A stretch of DNA of 64,000 nucleotides from Burkholderiales bacterium Ga0077547. GTDB taxonomy: Bacteria; Pseudomonadota; Gammaproteobacteria; Burkholderiales; Burkholderiaceae_C. Made by a program: the position numbers and the translations under genes. The stretch is taken from contig LNEY01000025.1 of assembly GCA_001464195.1 (NCBI GenBank), forward strand, positions 1 through 64,000, in the 5' to 3' direction. The notes beneath the pieces were generated by a model, which worked only from the letters and a program-made list of their open reading frames with translations, did no database searches and was not told the origin of the DNA. Position 1 is the stretch's first letter; the number at the start of each line of letters is the position of its first letter. Of this stretch, positions 47,298-56,347 are shown one piece after another.

Positions 47298-48020
47298 GTG
47301 AAAGCCATCGTCCTGGCGGCTGGCCGCGGCGAGCGCATGCGCCCGCTGACCGATGTCACTCCAAAACCGTTGCTGCCGGTGCGCGGCAAACCGCTGATCG
47401 AATGGCATCTCCACGCGCTGGCGCGCGATGGCATCCATGAGGTGGTCGTCAACACCGCGTGGTTGGAAGATCAGATCGTCGACACGCTGGGTGATGGCTC
47501 GCGCTTCGGCTTGGCGCTGCACTACTCGCGCGAAGGGCGCGACCACGGCGGCGCGCTCGAAACCGCGGGGGGTATTGCGACCGCACTGCCACTGCTGCGC
47601 GGCGAGCCGCAGTCGTCCGATGGCGATTGCTTCTGGGCCGTGTCGGGCGACATCTACATGCCGAGTTTTCGCTTCGATGCTGCGCAGGCCCAGCGCTTCG
47701 CCGCCGGCGACCGGCTCGCCCACCTGTGGCTGGTGCCGAACCCGCCGTACCACCCGCAAGGCGATTTCGGGCTGTCTGCCGACGGGCTGGGTCTGGCCGA
47801 CAGCGCCGGCCCCGACGGCCAGCGCTGGACCTACGCGAACATCGCGCTGTGCCGCGCGGCGCTGTTCGATGGCATCGCGTCCGGCACCCGGGCCGCGCTC
47901 GGTCCTCTGTTGTTTGCAGCGATGCGGGCGCAGCGCGTGACGGCAGAGATTTACCGAGGACAGTGGGAAAACGTCGGCACGCCCGCTCAGTGGGAAGCGC
48001 TGAACGCCGATGAAGCCTGA
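47298..48020 (+). CDS. murU: N-acetylmuramate alpha-1-phosphate uridylyltransferase
   Basis: 240 residues from a GTG at 47298 (KAIVLAAGRGERMRPLTD). Nucleotidyltransferase motif LAAGRGERMRPLTDVTPKPLLPV, then VSGDIY and NVGTP-type end residues. By homology to Pseudomonas MurU it makes UDP-MurNAc in peptidoglycan recycling that bypasses de novo MurA/B. Its usual partner kinase gene amgK is not adjacent. An upstream in-frame TTG at 47235 is less likely. The 3' end overlaps the convergent CDF gene by 34 bases. Confidence 0.85.
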   Translation: MKAIVLAAGRGERMRPLTDVTPKPLLPVRGKPLIEWHLHALARDGIHEVVVNTAWLEDQIVDTLGDGSRFGLALHYSREGRDHGGALETAGGIATALPLLRGEPQSSDGDCFWAVSGDIYMPSFRFDAAQAQRFAAGDRLAHLWLVPNPPYHPQGDFGLSADGLGLADSAGPDGQRWTYANIALCRAALFDGIASGTRAALGPLLFAAMRAQRVTAEIYRGQWENVGTPAQWEALNADEA

Positions 48021-49015
48021 GCCGCCTGCGGACACTGGTTAACCTCCAGCGAGAGGTGCACCAGCGCCGGGTAGATGGCCAGGCGCGTGCGGTACTCGGC
48101 TGACGGCAAGGGGGCATCGGCCACGATGCTCGCAATGGCGGCGTACTGCTGTCGGCCTACGCGCCACAGGTGCAGATCGGCCACCCGGGCATCGCCGTCG
48201 GACTCGAGGGCGGTGCGGATCTGATCGACCGGCGGGTGGTCCATCTCGCGGTCGAGCAGCACCGCAGCGGTCTGGCGCAGCAGTCCGACCGACCACACCC
48301 CGATGACCACCGCCCCCAGCACACCGACCAGGGGATCGAGCCACTGCCAGCCCAGCCACAAGGCTGCCGCGAGCGCCAGGATCGCAAGCACCGAGGTCAG
48401 CGCATCGGCCAGCACATGCACATAGGCGGCCCGCAGATTCAGGTCGTGGCCGGCATGCGCATGGGCGGCATGGGCGTGGCCATGATGGGAATGTTCATGC
48501 GCGTGACCGTGGCCATGGTCGTGTGCAGCATGGCCATGGTCATGCGATGCGTCATCGGCGCCGTGCAGCAGCCACGCCGACACCAGATTGACCGCGAGGC
48601 CGATGCTCGCCACCCACAGCGCTGGGGCCGCGTCGATCGACGTGCCGTGCCACAGCCGCAGTGCCGACTCGAAGGCGATGCCCACCGCCACGATCGCCAG
48701 CACCAGCGCACTGGCAAAGCCGCCCAGCACCTCGATCTTCCAGGTGCCGAACGCATAGCGGCTGTCACGCGCGTGGCGACGTGCCAACGCATAGGCCACC
48801 GCGGCCACGCCGAGCGCCAGGGCGTGCGTGCCCATGTGCCAGCCGTCGGCCAGCAGGGCCATCGAACCCGTCAGCCAGCCACCGACGATCTCGGCCACCA
48901 TCGTGATCAGCGTCACCGCCAGCACGGCACGGGTCCGCGCCTCGCCGCGTCGATTGCCACTGTCGAACACATGGCTGTGCTGCCAGGGGCTGAGGTCGTG
49001 CGTGTGGGTGTTCAT
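47987..49015 (-). CDS. CDF-family divalent metal exporter with a His-rich loop (DmeF-like)
   Basis: 342 residues from the ATG at 49015. Six TM helices with the metal motifs DGWHMGTHALAL and HVLADALTSVLA. A cytoplasmic loop of about 45 residues (after LLHGADD) contains some 15 His among Ala, Gly and Asp. It resembles DmeF, which exports cobalt and related ions. No RcnR/DmeR regulator gene is next to it. Lies on the opposite strand between murU and pepP. Confidence 0.88.
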   Translation of the reverse strand: MNTHTHDLSPWQHSHVFDSGNRRGEARTRAVLAVTLITMVAEIVGGWLTGSMALLADGWHMGTHALALGVAAVAYALARRHARDSRYAFGTWKIEVLGGFASALVLAIVAVGIAFESALRLWHGTSIDAAPALWVASIGLAVNLVSAWLLHGADDASHDHGHAAHDHGHGHAHEHSHHGHAHAAHAHAGHDLNLRAAYVHVLADALTSVLAILALAAALWLGWQWLDPLVGVLGAVVIGVWSVGLLRQTAAVLLDREMDHPPVDQIRTALESDGDARVADLHLWRVGRQQYAAIASIVADAPLPSAEYRTRLAIYPALVHLSLEVNQCPQAAQASSAFSASH

Positions 49016-49163
49016 GGGCTTTGGGCGGTCGATTGGCAGGATCGCAACGCAGCAACACAGCGGCGCGCAGTCTCGAGCGTAAACGAGCCGACGACAGCGC
49101 GAGATGTCCACCCCGGTGACACAACGTCAAGGACTTCGGGCGCGTCCGCTGGCCCGCCGTGGC

Positions 49164-49169
49164 TATAGT
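49164..49169 (+). promoter_or_regulatory. Candidate -10 element giving a leaderless pepP mRNA
   Basis: TATAGT, six bases, then the ATG at 49176. The -10 matches consensus well; no Shine-Dalgarno lies between it and the start. Confidence 0.4.
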
Positions 49170-49175
49170 GCGCCG

Positions 49176-50561
49176 ATGAGCTCCAGCATCTTCGCTGCTC
49201 GCCGCGCTCAGCTTGCCGAACGGTTGCGCGCGGCCGGTGGCGGTGTGGCCCTGCTGCCCACGGCGCCAGAGCGCACGCGCAACGCGGACAGTGAACATCC
49301 TTACCGCCACGACAGCCATTTCCATCACCTGACGGGTTTCGACGAGCCGCAGGCCTGGCTGGTGGTGCGCAGCGATGGGCACAGCACCTTGTTCTGCCGC
49401 CCCGCCGACCCGGAGCAGGCGGTGTGGCACGGACACCGGCTGGGCACCGAGGCAGCGCCTCAGGTGCTGGGTGTCAACGAGGCACGCCCGATCGACAGCC
49501 TGAACGAAGCCATGCCTGCGCTGTTGGCGGGCCAAGGCACCGTGTGGTTCACCTTCGGGCGGCCAGCCGAGTTGTCCGGGCAGATCGAAGGCTGGCTGGC
49601 CACGCTGCGAGCGCAGGAGCGCCGCGGGGTGGAATGTCCGACCCAGTGCCGCGACCTGCATCCGCTGATCTCCGAGATGCGGCTGATCAAGGACGTCAGC
49701 GAGCTGGCGACGATGCGCCGCGCGGCCTCGATTTCAGCGGGCGCTCATCAACGCGCCATGCGCTACTGCGCGCAGCGCTTCCGCCAGGGGGCGTCAGCGG
49801 TGCATGAGTACGAGATCGAGGCCGAGCTGCTGCATGAATTCCGCCGCCACGGTGCACAGGGCCCGGCCTACCCCAGCATCGTGGCGGCAGGGGCCAATGC
49901 CTGCGTGCTGCACCATCCAGCCGGCCACGCGCGGCTGCTGCCCGACGAGTTGTGCCTGGTCGATGCGGGCTGTGAGCTCGACGGCTACGCCAGTGACATC
50001 ACCCGCACCTTCCCGGCCAGTGGCTGCTTCAGCGGTCCGCAGCGTGCCCTGTATGAGCTGGTGCTGGCCGCGCAGCAGGCCGCCATCGATGCAACGCAGC
50101 CCGGCCAGCGCCAGCGCGACGCCCACCACGCCGCCGTGCGGGTGCTGTCGCAGGGGATGCTCGACTTTGGATTGTTGTCGCGCGATGTGCATGGCACGGT
50201 CGACGACGTGATCGCCAACGCGGCCTACCGGGCCTTTTACATGCATGGCACCGGTCACTGGCTGGGACGCGATGTGCATGACGTCGGCGAATACCTCTCG
50301 CTCGGTGAAGCCCCGGTGGAGCAACCCGATGGGTTCGGTGGGACGGTGGTCAAGCGGCCCTCACGCGTGTTGCAACCGGGCATGGTGGTGACGCTGGAGC
50401 CGGGCCTGTATGTGCAGCCTGCGCCCGGCGTGCCTGAGTGCTACTGGCACATCGGCATCCGGATTGAAGACGACGCGATCGTCACCGACAGCAGCTGCGA
50501 ACTGATCACCCGCGGCGCGCCGGTGGCACCCGACGAGATCGAAGCATGGATGCGCGGCTGA
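49176..50561 (+). CDS. pepP: Xaa-Pro aminopeptidase P
   Basis: 461 residues. N-terminal creatinase-like domain (YRHDSHFHHLTGFDEPQAWL) and M24 metallopeptidase domain with the ligands Asp in DAGCELDGYASDITRTFP, His in HGTGHWLGRDVHDVG and Glu in TLEPGLYV and HIGIRIEDD. It releases N-terminal residues before proline using two manganese ions. Usual neighbours in Burkholderiales are a nucleotidyltransferase and a UbiH protein, as here. Confidence 0.93.
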   Translation: MSSSIFAARRAQLAERLRAAGGGVALLPTAPERTRNADSEHPYRHDSHFHHLTGFDEPQAWLVVRSDGHSTLFCRPADPEQAVWHGHRLGTEAAPQVLGVNEARPIDSLNEAMPALLAGQGTVWFTFGRPAELSGQIEGWLATLRAQERRGVECPTQCRDLHPLISEMRLIKDVSELATMRRAASISAGAHQRAMRYCAQRFRQGASAVHEYEIEAELLHEFRRHGAQGPAYPSIVAAGANACVLHHPAGHARLLPDELCLVDAGCELDGYASDITRTFPASGCFSGPQRALYELVLAAQQAAIDATQPGQRQRDAHHAAVRVLSQGMLDFGLLSRDVHGTVDDVIANAAYRAFYMHGTGHWLGRDVHDVGEYLSLGEAPVEQPDGFGGTVVKRPSRVLQPGMVVTLEPGLYVQPAPGVPECYWHIGIRIEDDAIVTDSSCELITRGAPVAPDEIEAWMRG

Positions 50562-50583
50562 ACGGCGCGCCGACCGCACTACG

Positions 50584-51882
50584 ATGCGGCTTGCTCCTCG
50601 ACTGGCCCCTGAACGCAACGTGACCTCCCTCGAATCGGTTCCCCGCGCTGATGCATCGGCCATCGACCGTCCGCTGCGGCTGGCGGTGGTCGGCGCCGGC
50701 CCTGTGGGCTTGTCGCTGGCGGTGCACGCCGCGCGGGCGCTGCCGCACGCGCAGATCAGCCTGTTCGACACCCGTCCCCTCAGCGCCGACGTGTCCGGTG
50801 ACCCGCGCACGCTGGCAATGTCGCTGGGCAGCGTGCAGTTGTTGCAGCGCCTGGGCGCCTGGCGCGACGAAGCCGCTCAGCCGATCACCGAGGTGCATGT
50901 GTCACAACAGCTGCCGTCGCTGGTCGGACTTGTGGGCAGCGCGGTCAGCGCCTGGTGGGGCCGGCCGCCAGGCGAGCCGCAGGTGCGCATCCGGGCGTCG
51001 GACAGTGGTGTGGCGATGCTGGGTGCGGTGCTGTCGTACGGCACGGTCACCGCGGCACTGCAGCAGGCCTGGATGACGGCCAGCGAGGCCGAACCACAGC
51101 GACTGGTCAGCCGGTTCGCCACACCGGTGCGCTCGCTGAAGTCGCTGGCCCCCGGCAGCGTGGAAGTCGACGCGGACATCGCCGAAGCCTTTGATCTGGC
51201 GGTGATCGCTGAGGGCGGCGTCTTCGCCGAACAAGCGCGCAAGGCGATCACGCGCGACTACGGCCAGGTGGCGTGGGTGGGCCAGGTCACACTGGACAGC
51301 GCCCGAGAGGGTGTGGCCTACGAGCGCTTCACGCGCCACGGGCCGGCCGCGCTGCTGCCACTGGCACCCGGCCGCGCGGCGCTGGTGTGGTGTGTCGATG
51401 GCGCCAACGATCCGGTGGCCGAGTTGAACGAGGATCAGCGCTGCAGCGTGCTGAACACGATGTTCCCGGCTGAAGTCGGCCGCATCACCGGCATCAGTGC
51501 ACTCAAGCGCTTTCCCCTGGGGTTGAACGCCGAGCGCAGCCTGATCAGTGCCACGGACGGCCGCATCGTGCGCATCGGCAACGCGGCGCAAACCCTGCAT
51601 CCAGTGGCAGGGCAGGGTCTGAACCTCGGTTTGCGCGATGCCTTCGTGCTGGTGCGCTCGCTCACGCGAGCCGACGATGTGGATCAAGCGTTGCGGCGCC
51701 TGAATCGGCAACGCGCCCCCGATCGCTGGGCCACGATTGCGGCGACCGATTTCCTCGCGCGCAGCTTCACCTGGCAGTTCCCGGGGGCCAGCACGGCCCG
51801 CGGTCTGGGTTTGGCCGCACTGCAAACCATGTCGCCGCTGAAGTCGGCGCTGACGCGACAGATGATGTACGGGCGGCGCTGA
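50584..51882 (+). CDS. UbiH/VisC-family FAD-dependent monooxygenase
   Basis: 432 residues from 50584, or 420 from a GTG at 50620. The ATG at 50584 overlaps a TACGAT -10-like hexamer, so the GTG may be the real start. FAD motifs VVGAGPVGLSLAVHAA and GNAAQTLHPVAGQGLNLGLRD; a middle VIAEGGVF block. Family members hydroxylate the ring of ubiquinone precursors. Which step is unclear. Follows pepP by 22 bases. Confidence 0.87.
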   Translation: MRLAPRLAPERNVTSLESVPRADASAIDRPLRLAVVGAGPVGLSLAVHAARALPHAQISLFDTRPLSADVSGDPRTLAMSLGSVQLLQRLGAWRDEAAQPITEVHVSQQLPSLVGLVGSAVSAWWGRPPGEPQVRIRASDSGVAMLGAVLSYGTVTAALQQAWMTASEAEPQRLVSRFATPVRSLKSLAPGSVEVDADIAEAFDLAVIAEGGVFAEQARKAITRDYGQVAWVGQVTLDSAREGVAYERFTRHGPAALLPLAPGRAALVWCVDGANDPVAELNEDQRCSVLNTMFPAEVGRITGISALKRFPLGLNAERSLISATDGRIVRIGNAAQTLHPVAGQGLNLGLRDAFVLVRSLTRADDVDQALRRLNRQRAPDRWATIAATDFLARSFTWQFPGASTARGLGLAALQTMSPLKSALTRQMMYGRR

Positions 51883-51886
51883 GGCC

Positions 51887-53677
51887 TCAGCTGGCCGGCT
51901 GCAATTCAGTCAACGTCCGGCCCGCGGCCGCCGCACGCAGACGCTCACAGCCCGTCCAGGCGTCATCGGAGCGGAAGGCCCCCTCGATCAGAGGCAGCAG
52001 GCGCTTGCTGTTGGCGCGCAGGATGATCTGCTTGACCGACGCGATCTGCGACGGGTGCATCGAGAAGCTGCGCAGGCCCATGGCGAGCAGCACCTCGGTG
52101 AAGGCGGCGTCGCCAGCCATCTCGCCGCAGACGCTGACGGCCTTGCCGGCCTTCCTGGCCTGGCGGATCACGCTCTCGATCAACTGGAGCACGGCCGGAT
52201 GCCAGGGGTCGTACAGGTGCGCCACCGACTCGTCGCCGCGGTCGATGGCCAAGGTGTACTGGATCAGGTCGTTGGTGCCCAGCGAGACGAAATCGAACAG
52301 CTTCAGCAGGCTGGGCAGCACCAATGCCGCCGCCGGGACTTCGATCATCGCGCCCACTTCGACATGGCCGAACGGCTTGCCGGCGTCGGTCAGCTGCTGC
52401 TGGGCTCGGGCGATGGCATCCAGGGTCTGCTTCGCTTCACCGACATGCGCCAGCATGGGCACCAGCAGCTTCACCTTGCCGAACGCACTGGCGCGCAGAA
52501 TGGCGCGAATCTGCTGGCGGAACATGGCCGGCTCTGACAGGCTCCAGCGTATGGCGCGCAAGCCCAGCGCCGGGTTCAGCGCATGTTCGTGCCGCAGTTC
52601 ACTGACCGACATCCGGTCCAGCGGCTTGTCGGCCCCGACATCCACGGTGCGGATCGTCACCGGCATGCCATTCATCGCCTGCACCACCGAGCGATAGGCT
52701 TCGAACTGTTCTTCTTCTCCGGGCAGTTCGCCGGCTCGGTTCATGAACAGGAATTCGCTGCGGAACAGGCCCACGCCGACGGCGCCAGCCGCGACTGCTG
52801 CGGCCGCATCGCCGGGCAGCTCGATGTTGGCCAGCATCTCGACCGGCTCGCCATCGAGCGTCACTGCTGGCGTGTTCCGCAGGCGCGACAGCCGCTGCCG
52901 CTCAACATCGCGCTGGCGCTGGCGGAAGCGGTACTCCTCCAGCACGATCTCCGACGGGTTGACGATGACCAGCCCCGCATCGCCGTCGATGACCACCAGA
53001 TCGTCCTGGCGGATCACACGCGACCCTTCGCGCGCGCCCACCACCGCCGGAATGTCCAGGCTGCGCGCGACGATGGCGGTGTGCGAGGTGGTGCCACCCA
53101 CATCGGTGACAAAACCGGCGAACACGGTGCGCTTGAAATGCAGCATGTCGGCGGGTGCGATGTCGTTGGCCACCAGCACCAACGGCTCGTTGAGCGCGCT
53201 CGCGGGCTTCGCAGCGGCATCGACCAGCGCGGGAGAACCGCGTGCCATCGCACGCAACAGCCGCTCGACCACTTGTTCGATGTCGGCCTTGCGCTCGCGC
53301 AGGTAGTCATCCTCCATGTCGTCGAACTGCCGCGCGAGCACCTCGAACTGCGCTGAAAGCGCCCACTCGGCGTTGTAGCAACGCTCCTCGATCCATTGCT
53401 TCGTGGCGAGCTCCAGCGTCTCGTCGTTGAGCAGCATCAGGTGCACGTCCAGCAGCGCCGACAACTCGGCGGGCGCATCACCAGGCAGGTCTTCCTGCAA
53501 GGCGGTCAGCTCTGCGACGACGGCATCGCGGGCGACGCGCAGGCGCGAGATTTCCGCACCCACCTCGGTGACCGGGATGAAATAGTGCGCGACGTCGATC
53601 CGGCTGGACGACACCAGCACTGCACGACCGATGGCCACCCCGCGAGACACGGGCAGTCCGAACAGCTGAAAGCTCAT
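51887..53677 (-). CDS. ptsI: Phosphoenolpyruvate-protein phosphotransferase (enzyme I)
   Basis: 596 residues. The phosphorylated His lies in GGTTSHTAIVARSLDIPA; PEP-binding blocks are GVGLFRSEFLFMNR, RTVDVGADKPL and the catalytic Cys region SVCGEMAGD. It passes phosphate from PEP to HPr. Here the gene is separated from ptsH by an inverted acyltransferase gene, which is unusual. Its ATG sits five bases after TAGGAT, suggesting a leaderless transcript. Confidence 0.95.
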   Translation of the reverse strand: MSFQLFGLPVSRGVAIGRAVLVSSSRIDVAHYFIPVTEVGAEISRLRVARDAVVAELTALQEDLPGDAPAELSALLDVHLMLLNDETLELATKQWIEERCYNAEWALSAQFEVLARQFDDMEDDYLRERKADIEQVVERLLRAMARGSPALVDAAAKPASALNEPLVLVANDIAPADMLHFKRTVFAGFVTDVGGTTSHTAIVARSLDIPAVVGAREGSRVIRQDDLVVIDGDAGLVIVNPSEIVLEEYRFRQRQRDVERQRLSRLRNTPAVTLDGEPVEMLANIELPGDAAAAVAAGAVGVGLFRSEFLFMNRAGELPGEEEQFEAYRSVVQAMNGMPVTIRTVDVGADKPLDRMSVSELRHEHALNPALGLRAIRWSLSEPAMFRQQIRAILRASAFGKVKLLVPMLAHVGEAKQTLDAIARAQQQLTDAGKPFGHVEVGAMIEVPAAALVLPSLLKLFDFVSLGTNDLIQYTLAIDRGDESVAHLYDPWHPAVLQLIESVIRQARKAGKAVSVCGEMAGDAAFTEVLLAMGLRSFSMHPSQIASVKQIILRANSKRLLPLIEGAFRSDDAWTGCERLRAAAAGRTLTELQPAS

Positions 53678-53682
53678 GGGTC

Positions 53683-53688
53683 ATCCTA
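53683..53688 (-). promoter_or_regulatory. Candidate -10 element giving a leaderless ptsI mRNA
   Basis: TAGGAT on the minus strand, then five bases, then the ATG at 53677. It implies that ptsI has its own promoter, needed because ptsH lies beyond an opposing gene. Confidence 0.35.
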
Positions 53689-53836
53689 GCAGTGCGGTCG
53701 CGCTGCGACGCCCCGGGTTGTCACGGGCGGCAACACAGGTTGAGGTCGGTCGCTGGCCTCAAGCCTTCGAGTGGCCGTCACCGCAGCGTCACCCGATCTT
53801 CATGAGCCAGTCACCCAGCCGCATCAGCATGCAGCC

Positions 53837-54706
53837 ATGACACCTTTGGACTCAGAGATCCTCCGAGCTGGCGCGGAATCGACGCTTGCATCACGTGCTG
53901 GACTGGGGGGACCGTTACGCCCTCACCCCATGCGCCACGGGACGGCGGCGGATCGACAGGTCGGGTTCGAGGTGAGCTGGGCCCGCCATGAAGACGAGAT
54001 ACGGGCTGCCCAGCGGCTGCGCTACCAGGTGTTCGTCACGGAGATGGGCGCGCGCCTGACGCTGCCGCGCGGCGCGCCGCCGGGTCACGACATCGATGTG
54101 TTCGATGCGTACTGCGAACATCTGCTGGTGCGCAGCACCGACGGCGAGGCGGGTGAGCCCGGCGAGGTGGTGGGTACCTACCGCGTGCTGACACCGGCCG
54201 CGGCGAAACGCATCGGCGGCCTGTACAGCGAAACCGAGTTCGACCTGACGCGGCTGCGCGCACTGCGTCCGAAGATGGTGGAGCTGGGCCGTTCCTGCGT
54301 GCACCCCGACTGGCGGCGTGGCGGCGTGATCTTGGCACTGTGGGGCGCGTTGACCGCCTTCATGCAACGCAACCAGCTCGACACCATGATCGGCTGCGCC
54401 AGCATCAGCATGCGCGACGGCGGGCACGCGGCCGCCAGCCTGTGGTCGCAGCTGCGGCACACGCACCTGGCGCCCGTCGAACGGCAGGTCCCGCCGCGCT
54501 TGCCGCTGCCCATCGCCGATCTGCAAAACGACCTGCGCATCGAGGCACCCGCCCTGATCCGTGGCTACCTGCGCTGCGGCGCCCAGGTCTTGGGCCCGCC
54601 TGCCTGGGACCCAGACTTCAACACCGCCGATCTGCCGATGATGATGCGCATGGAGGATCTGCCCGCGCGCTATCGCCGGCACTTTCTGGGGAACGAATCG
54701 GCCTGA
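53837..54706 (+). CDS. OlsB-like acyl-ACP N-acyltransferase (GNAT fold)
   Basis: 289 residues from the ATG at 53837; a GTG at 53771 or the ATG at 53930 are alternatives. The conserved core AAQRLRYQVFVTEMGARL, DIDVFDAYCEHLLV, VVGTYRVLTP and MVELGRSCVHPDWRRGGVILALWGAL matches OlsB-type GNAT proteins. By homology it would acylate ornithine to lyso-ornithine lipid, used under phosphate limitation. No olsA partner is nearby. Inserted against the PTS genes. Confidence 0.82.
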   Translation: MTPLDSEILRAGAESTLASRAGLGGPLRPHPMRHGTAADRQVGFEVSWARHEDEIRAAQRLRYQVFVTEMGARLTLPRGAPPGHDIDVFDAYCEHLLVRSTDGEAGEPGEVVGTYRVLTPAAAKRIGGLYSETEFDLTRLRALRPKMVELGRSCVHPDWRRGGVILALWGALTAFMQRNQLDTMIGCASISMRDGGHAAASLWSQLRHTHLAPVERQVPPRLPLPIADLQNDLRIEAPALIRGYLRCGAQVLGPPAWDPDFNTADLPMMMRMEDLPARYRRHFLGNESA

Positions 54707-54748
54707 GTCGGGCCGCGAGGTCCTTGCGGGAAGGGCGACGCGAAACGC

Positions 54749-55018
54749 TTACTCACCCTCGCCGAACTTGTCCTCGATCAGGGCCAGGAGCGCCGTGATG
54801 GCGGCCTGCTCGTCTTCGCCTTCGGCGTCGAGCTCTACCTCAGCACCCAGCCCAGCGGCCAGCATCATCACTCCCATGATGCTCTTGGCATTGACGCGGC
54901 GGTCACCGCGGCTGATGAACACCTCGCTTCGAAAACCACTGGCCGTCTTGGTGAGCTTGGCCGAGGCTCGCGCGTGAAGCCCGAGCTTATTGCTGATGGT
55001 GACGCTGGTTCGAATCAT
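54749..55018 (-). CDS. ptsH: Phosphocarrier protein HPr
   Basis: 89 residues. LGLHARASAKL holds the His phosphorylated by enzyme I; NAKSIMGVMMLAAG contains the regulatory Ser. HPr hands phosphate to IIA proteins. Its start overlaps the end of the IIA gene by 32 bases. The usual ptsI neighbour is displaced beyond an inverted acyltransferase gene. Confidence 0.95.
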   Translation of the reverse strand: MIRTSVTISNKLGLHARASAKLTKTASGFRSEVFISRGDRRVNAKSIMGVMMLAAGLGAEVELDAEGEDEQAAITALLALIEDKFGEGE

Positions 55019-55445
55019 GGGTGCCGGGCTGGACAGCCTGGTTTTGCGGTCGGGAAATGGACACTTGCATCACGCCCTGGGTGGCGCCTGCCACCGCACG
55101 CGCGACCACGGCATCCAGGGGTTCGTGGAGGTAGCACAAGGCGCGCCACAGCATCGGCACATTCACGCCAGTGACCACTTTCACCTGACCGAATTCGGCC
55201 AGGCTGGCCAGACGTTGCGCCACGTTGCAAGGCGTTGCGCCAAAGACATCGGTGAGGATCAGCGCTTGCGGGTTGCGCACCTTGTCCAGCAGTTCGGCGG
55301 CCAAAACCTCGATCTGTTCAACGGGCATCTCTGACGGCACGTCGAGCACTTCCAGCGACTTTGCGCAGTCAGGAAATGCATGGCTTGCCACGGCCTTCAG
55401 CGATGAAGCCAGCGGGGCGTGGGCGATGATCAGCAGTCCGGGCAT
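54987..55445 (-). CDS. PTS IIA protein, mannose/sorbose family
   Basis: 152 residues. N-terminal LLIIAHAPLASSLK with the phosphorylatable His (residue 9) and TDVFGATPCNVAQRL are typical of EIIA-Man. No IIB, IIC or IID gene is present, so this is likely a regulatory IIA as in other Burkholderiales. The C-terminal 20 residues are unusual, being read across the ptsH start. A CATAAT hexamer eight bases before the ATG suggests a leaderless start. Confidence 0.9.
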   Translation of the reverse strand: MPGLLIIAHAPLASSLKAVASHAFPDCAKSLEVLDVPSEMPVEQIEVLAAELLDKVRNPQALILTDVFGATPCNVAQRLASLAEFGQVKVVTGVNVPMLWRALCYLHEPLDAVVARAVAGATQGVMQVSISRPQNQAVQPGTHDSNQRHHQQ

Positions 55446-55453
55446 GGCGGCCG

Positions 55454-55459
55454 ATTATG
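55454..55459 (-). promoter_or_regulatory. Candidate -10 element giving a leaderless PTS IIA mRNA
   Basis: CATAAT on the minus strand, then eight bases, then the ATG at 55445. Confidence 0.3.
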
Positions 55460-55536
55460 GGCAGTTCAACCGGGCCCAGCAGCCAAAACCCTTGCCGGCA
55501 AAGCGAGGCGTCGTGGAATACACAACGCCCGGCGGC

Positions 55537-56079
55537 TCAGGGCAGCTTCAATCCGGAAAAAAAGGTGTCCACCGCCTCGGCATCGAGCCGCGTGCTCACG
55601 ACGGTGGCCTGGTAGACCTGCGTCCCCTGGGTGAAGAACGTCGCCTGCGCGGCAATGGGTGACCCGTCGGCTCGTACGCCGCTCCAAGCCAGTCGCTGCG
55701 CCAGCGGGTGCGGCGCCATGCCGGGCACGGACTGGACGCCTTTCACCGCGGTCGGGCCGCCGATGTTCTCCATGGCCGCTTGGCGCAAAGCATCCAACAC
55801 GGGCGTCACCCGGTCCGCTTGACCTGTGTTGATGCGGCTGAGTGCATATACGGCGTCAGATGCGGTGCACGACGACAGCTGCATGGCGAGCTCGGCACCA
55901 GCCACGGTCACGCGACGGCTGTGGTGGTCGGGCTTGCAAGGAAACATCGCCGTCACCGCGCTGTCGGGTGGACGAATCTCGCGCCAGTTGAGCGCTGGCG
56001 AGCAGGCGACCAACGCGCCGATCACCACGATCGACAGCGCGGCGGACAAGCGGGGCGGGCAGGCCAGTGACGACTTCAT
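55537..56079 (-). CDS. Hypothetical lipoprotein
   Basis: 180 residues. A signal peptide with lipobox LVAC (about residues 23-26) gives a membrane-anchored periplasmic protein. No domain recognised; the rest has a conserved-looking core (PPDSAVTAMFPCKPDHHSRRV, LSSCTASDAVYALSRI and FFTQGTQVYQATVVS) with several Cys that could pair. A GATAAT hexamer seven bases before the ATG suggests a leaderless mRNA. Confidence 0.75.
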   Translation of the reverse strand: MKSSLACPPRLSAALSIVVIGALVACSPALNWREIRPPDSAVTAMFPCKPDHHSRRVTVAGAELAMQLSSCTASDAVYALSRINTGQADRVTPVLDALRQAAMENIGGPTAVKGVQSVPGMAPHPLAQRLAWSGVRADGSPIAAQATFFTQGTQVYQATVVSTRLDAEAVDTFFSGLKLP

Positions 56080-56086
56080 GCGGTTG

Positions 56087-56092
56087 ATTATC
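56087..56092 (-). promoter_or_regulatory. Candidate -10 element giving a leaderless lipoprotein mRNA
   Basis: GATAAT on the minus strand, then seven bases, then the ATG at 56079. Confidence 0.35.
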
Positions 56093-56347
56093 GAAGCGCA
56101 CCGGCGGCGGCGTTGCCCATCGTGACCAGGACTGAGGACGGCAAGGTTCCGCGCGCGATGACGCCGTGCGTGAAATATTCACACCCTGGGTCTGGTGCCA
56201 GAAGGTCTTGCCGACTGGCGCAGCGCGGCCAGCGGGTGAACACTACGACTGTCGCGCGCCTGACAGGCGCACTGCGCCCCGTTCTCCAGCCCCGCCAAGG
56301 ACACCCGCCGAGCCGTCTCCGTCGACCGCCACCGGCTTCCATTCCCG

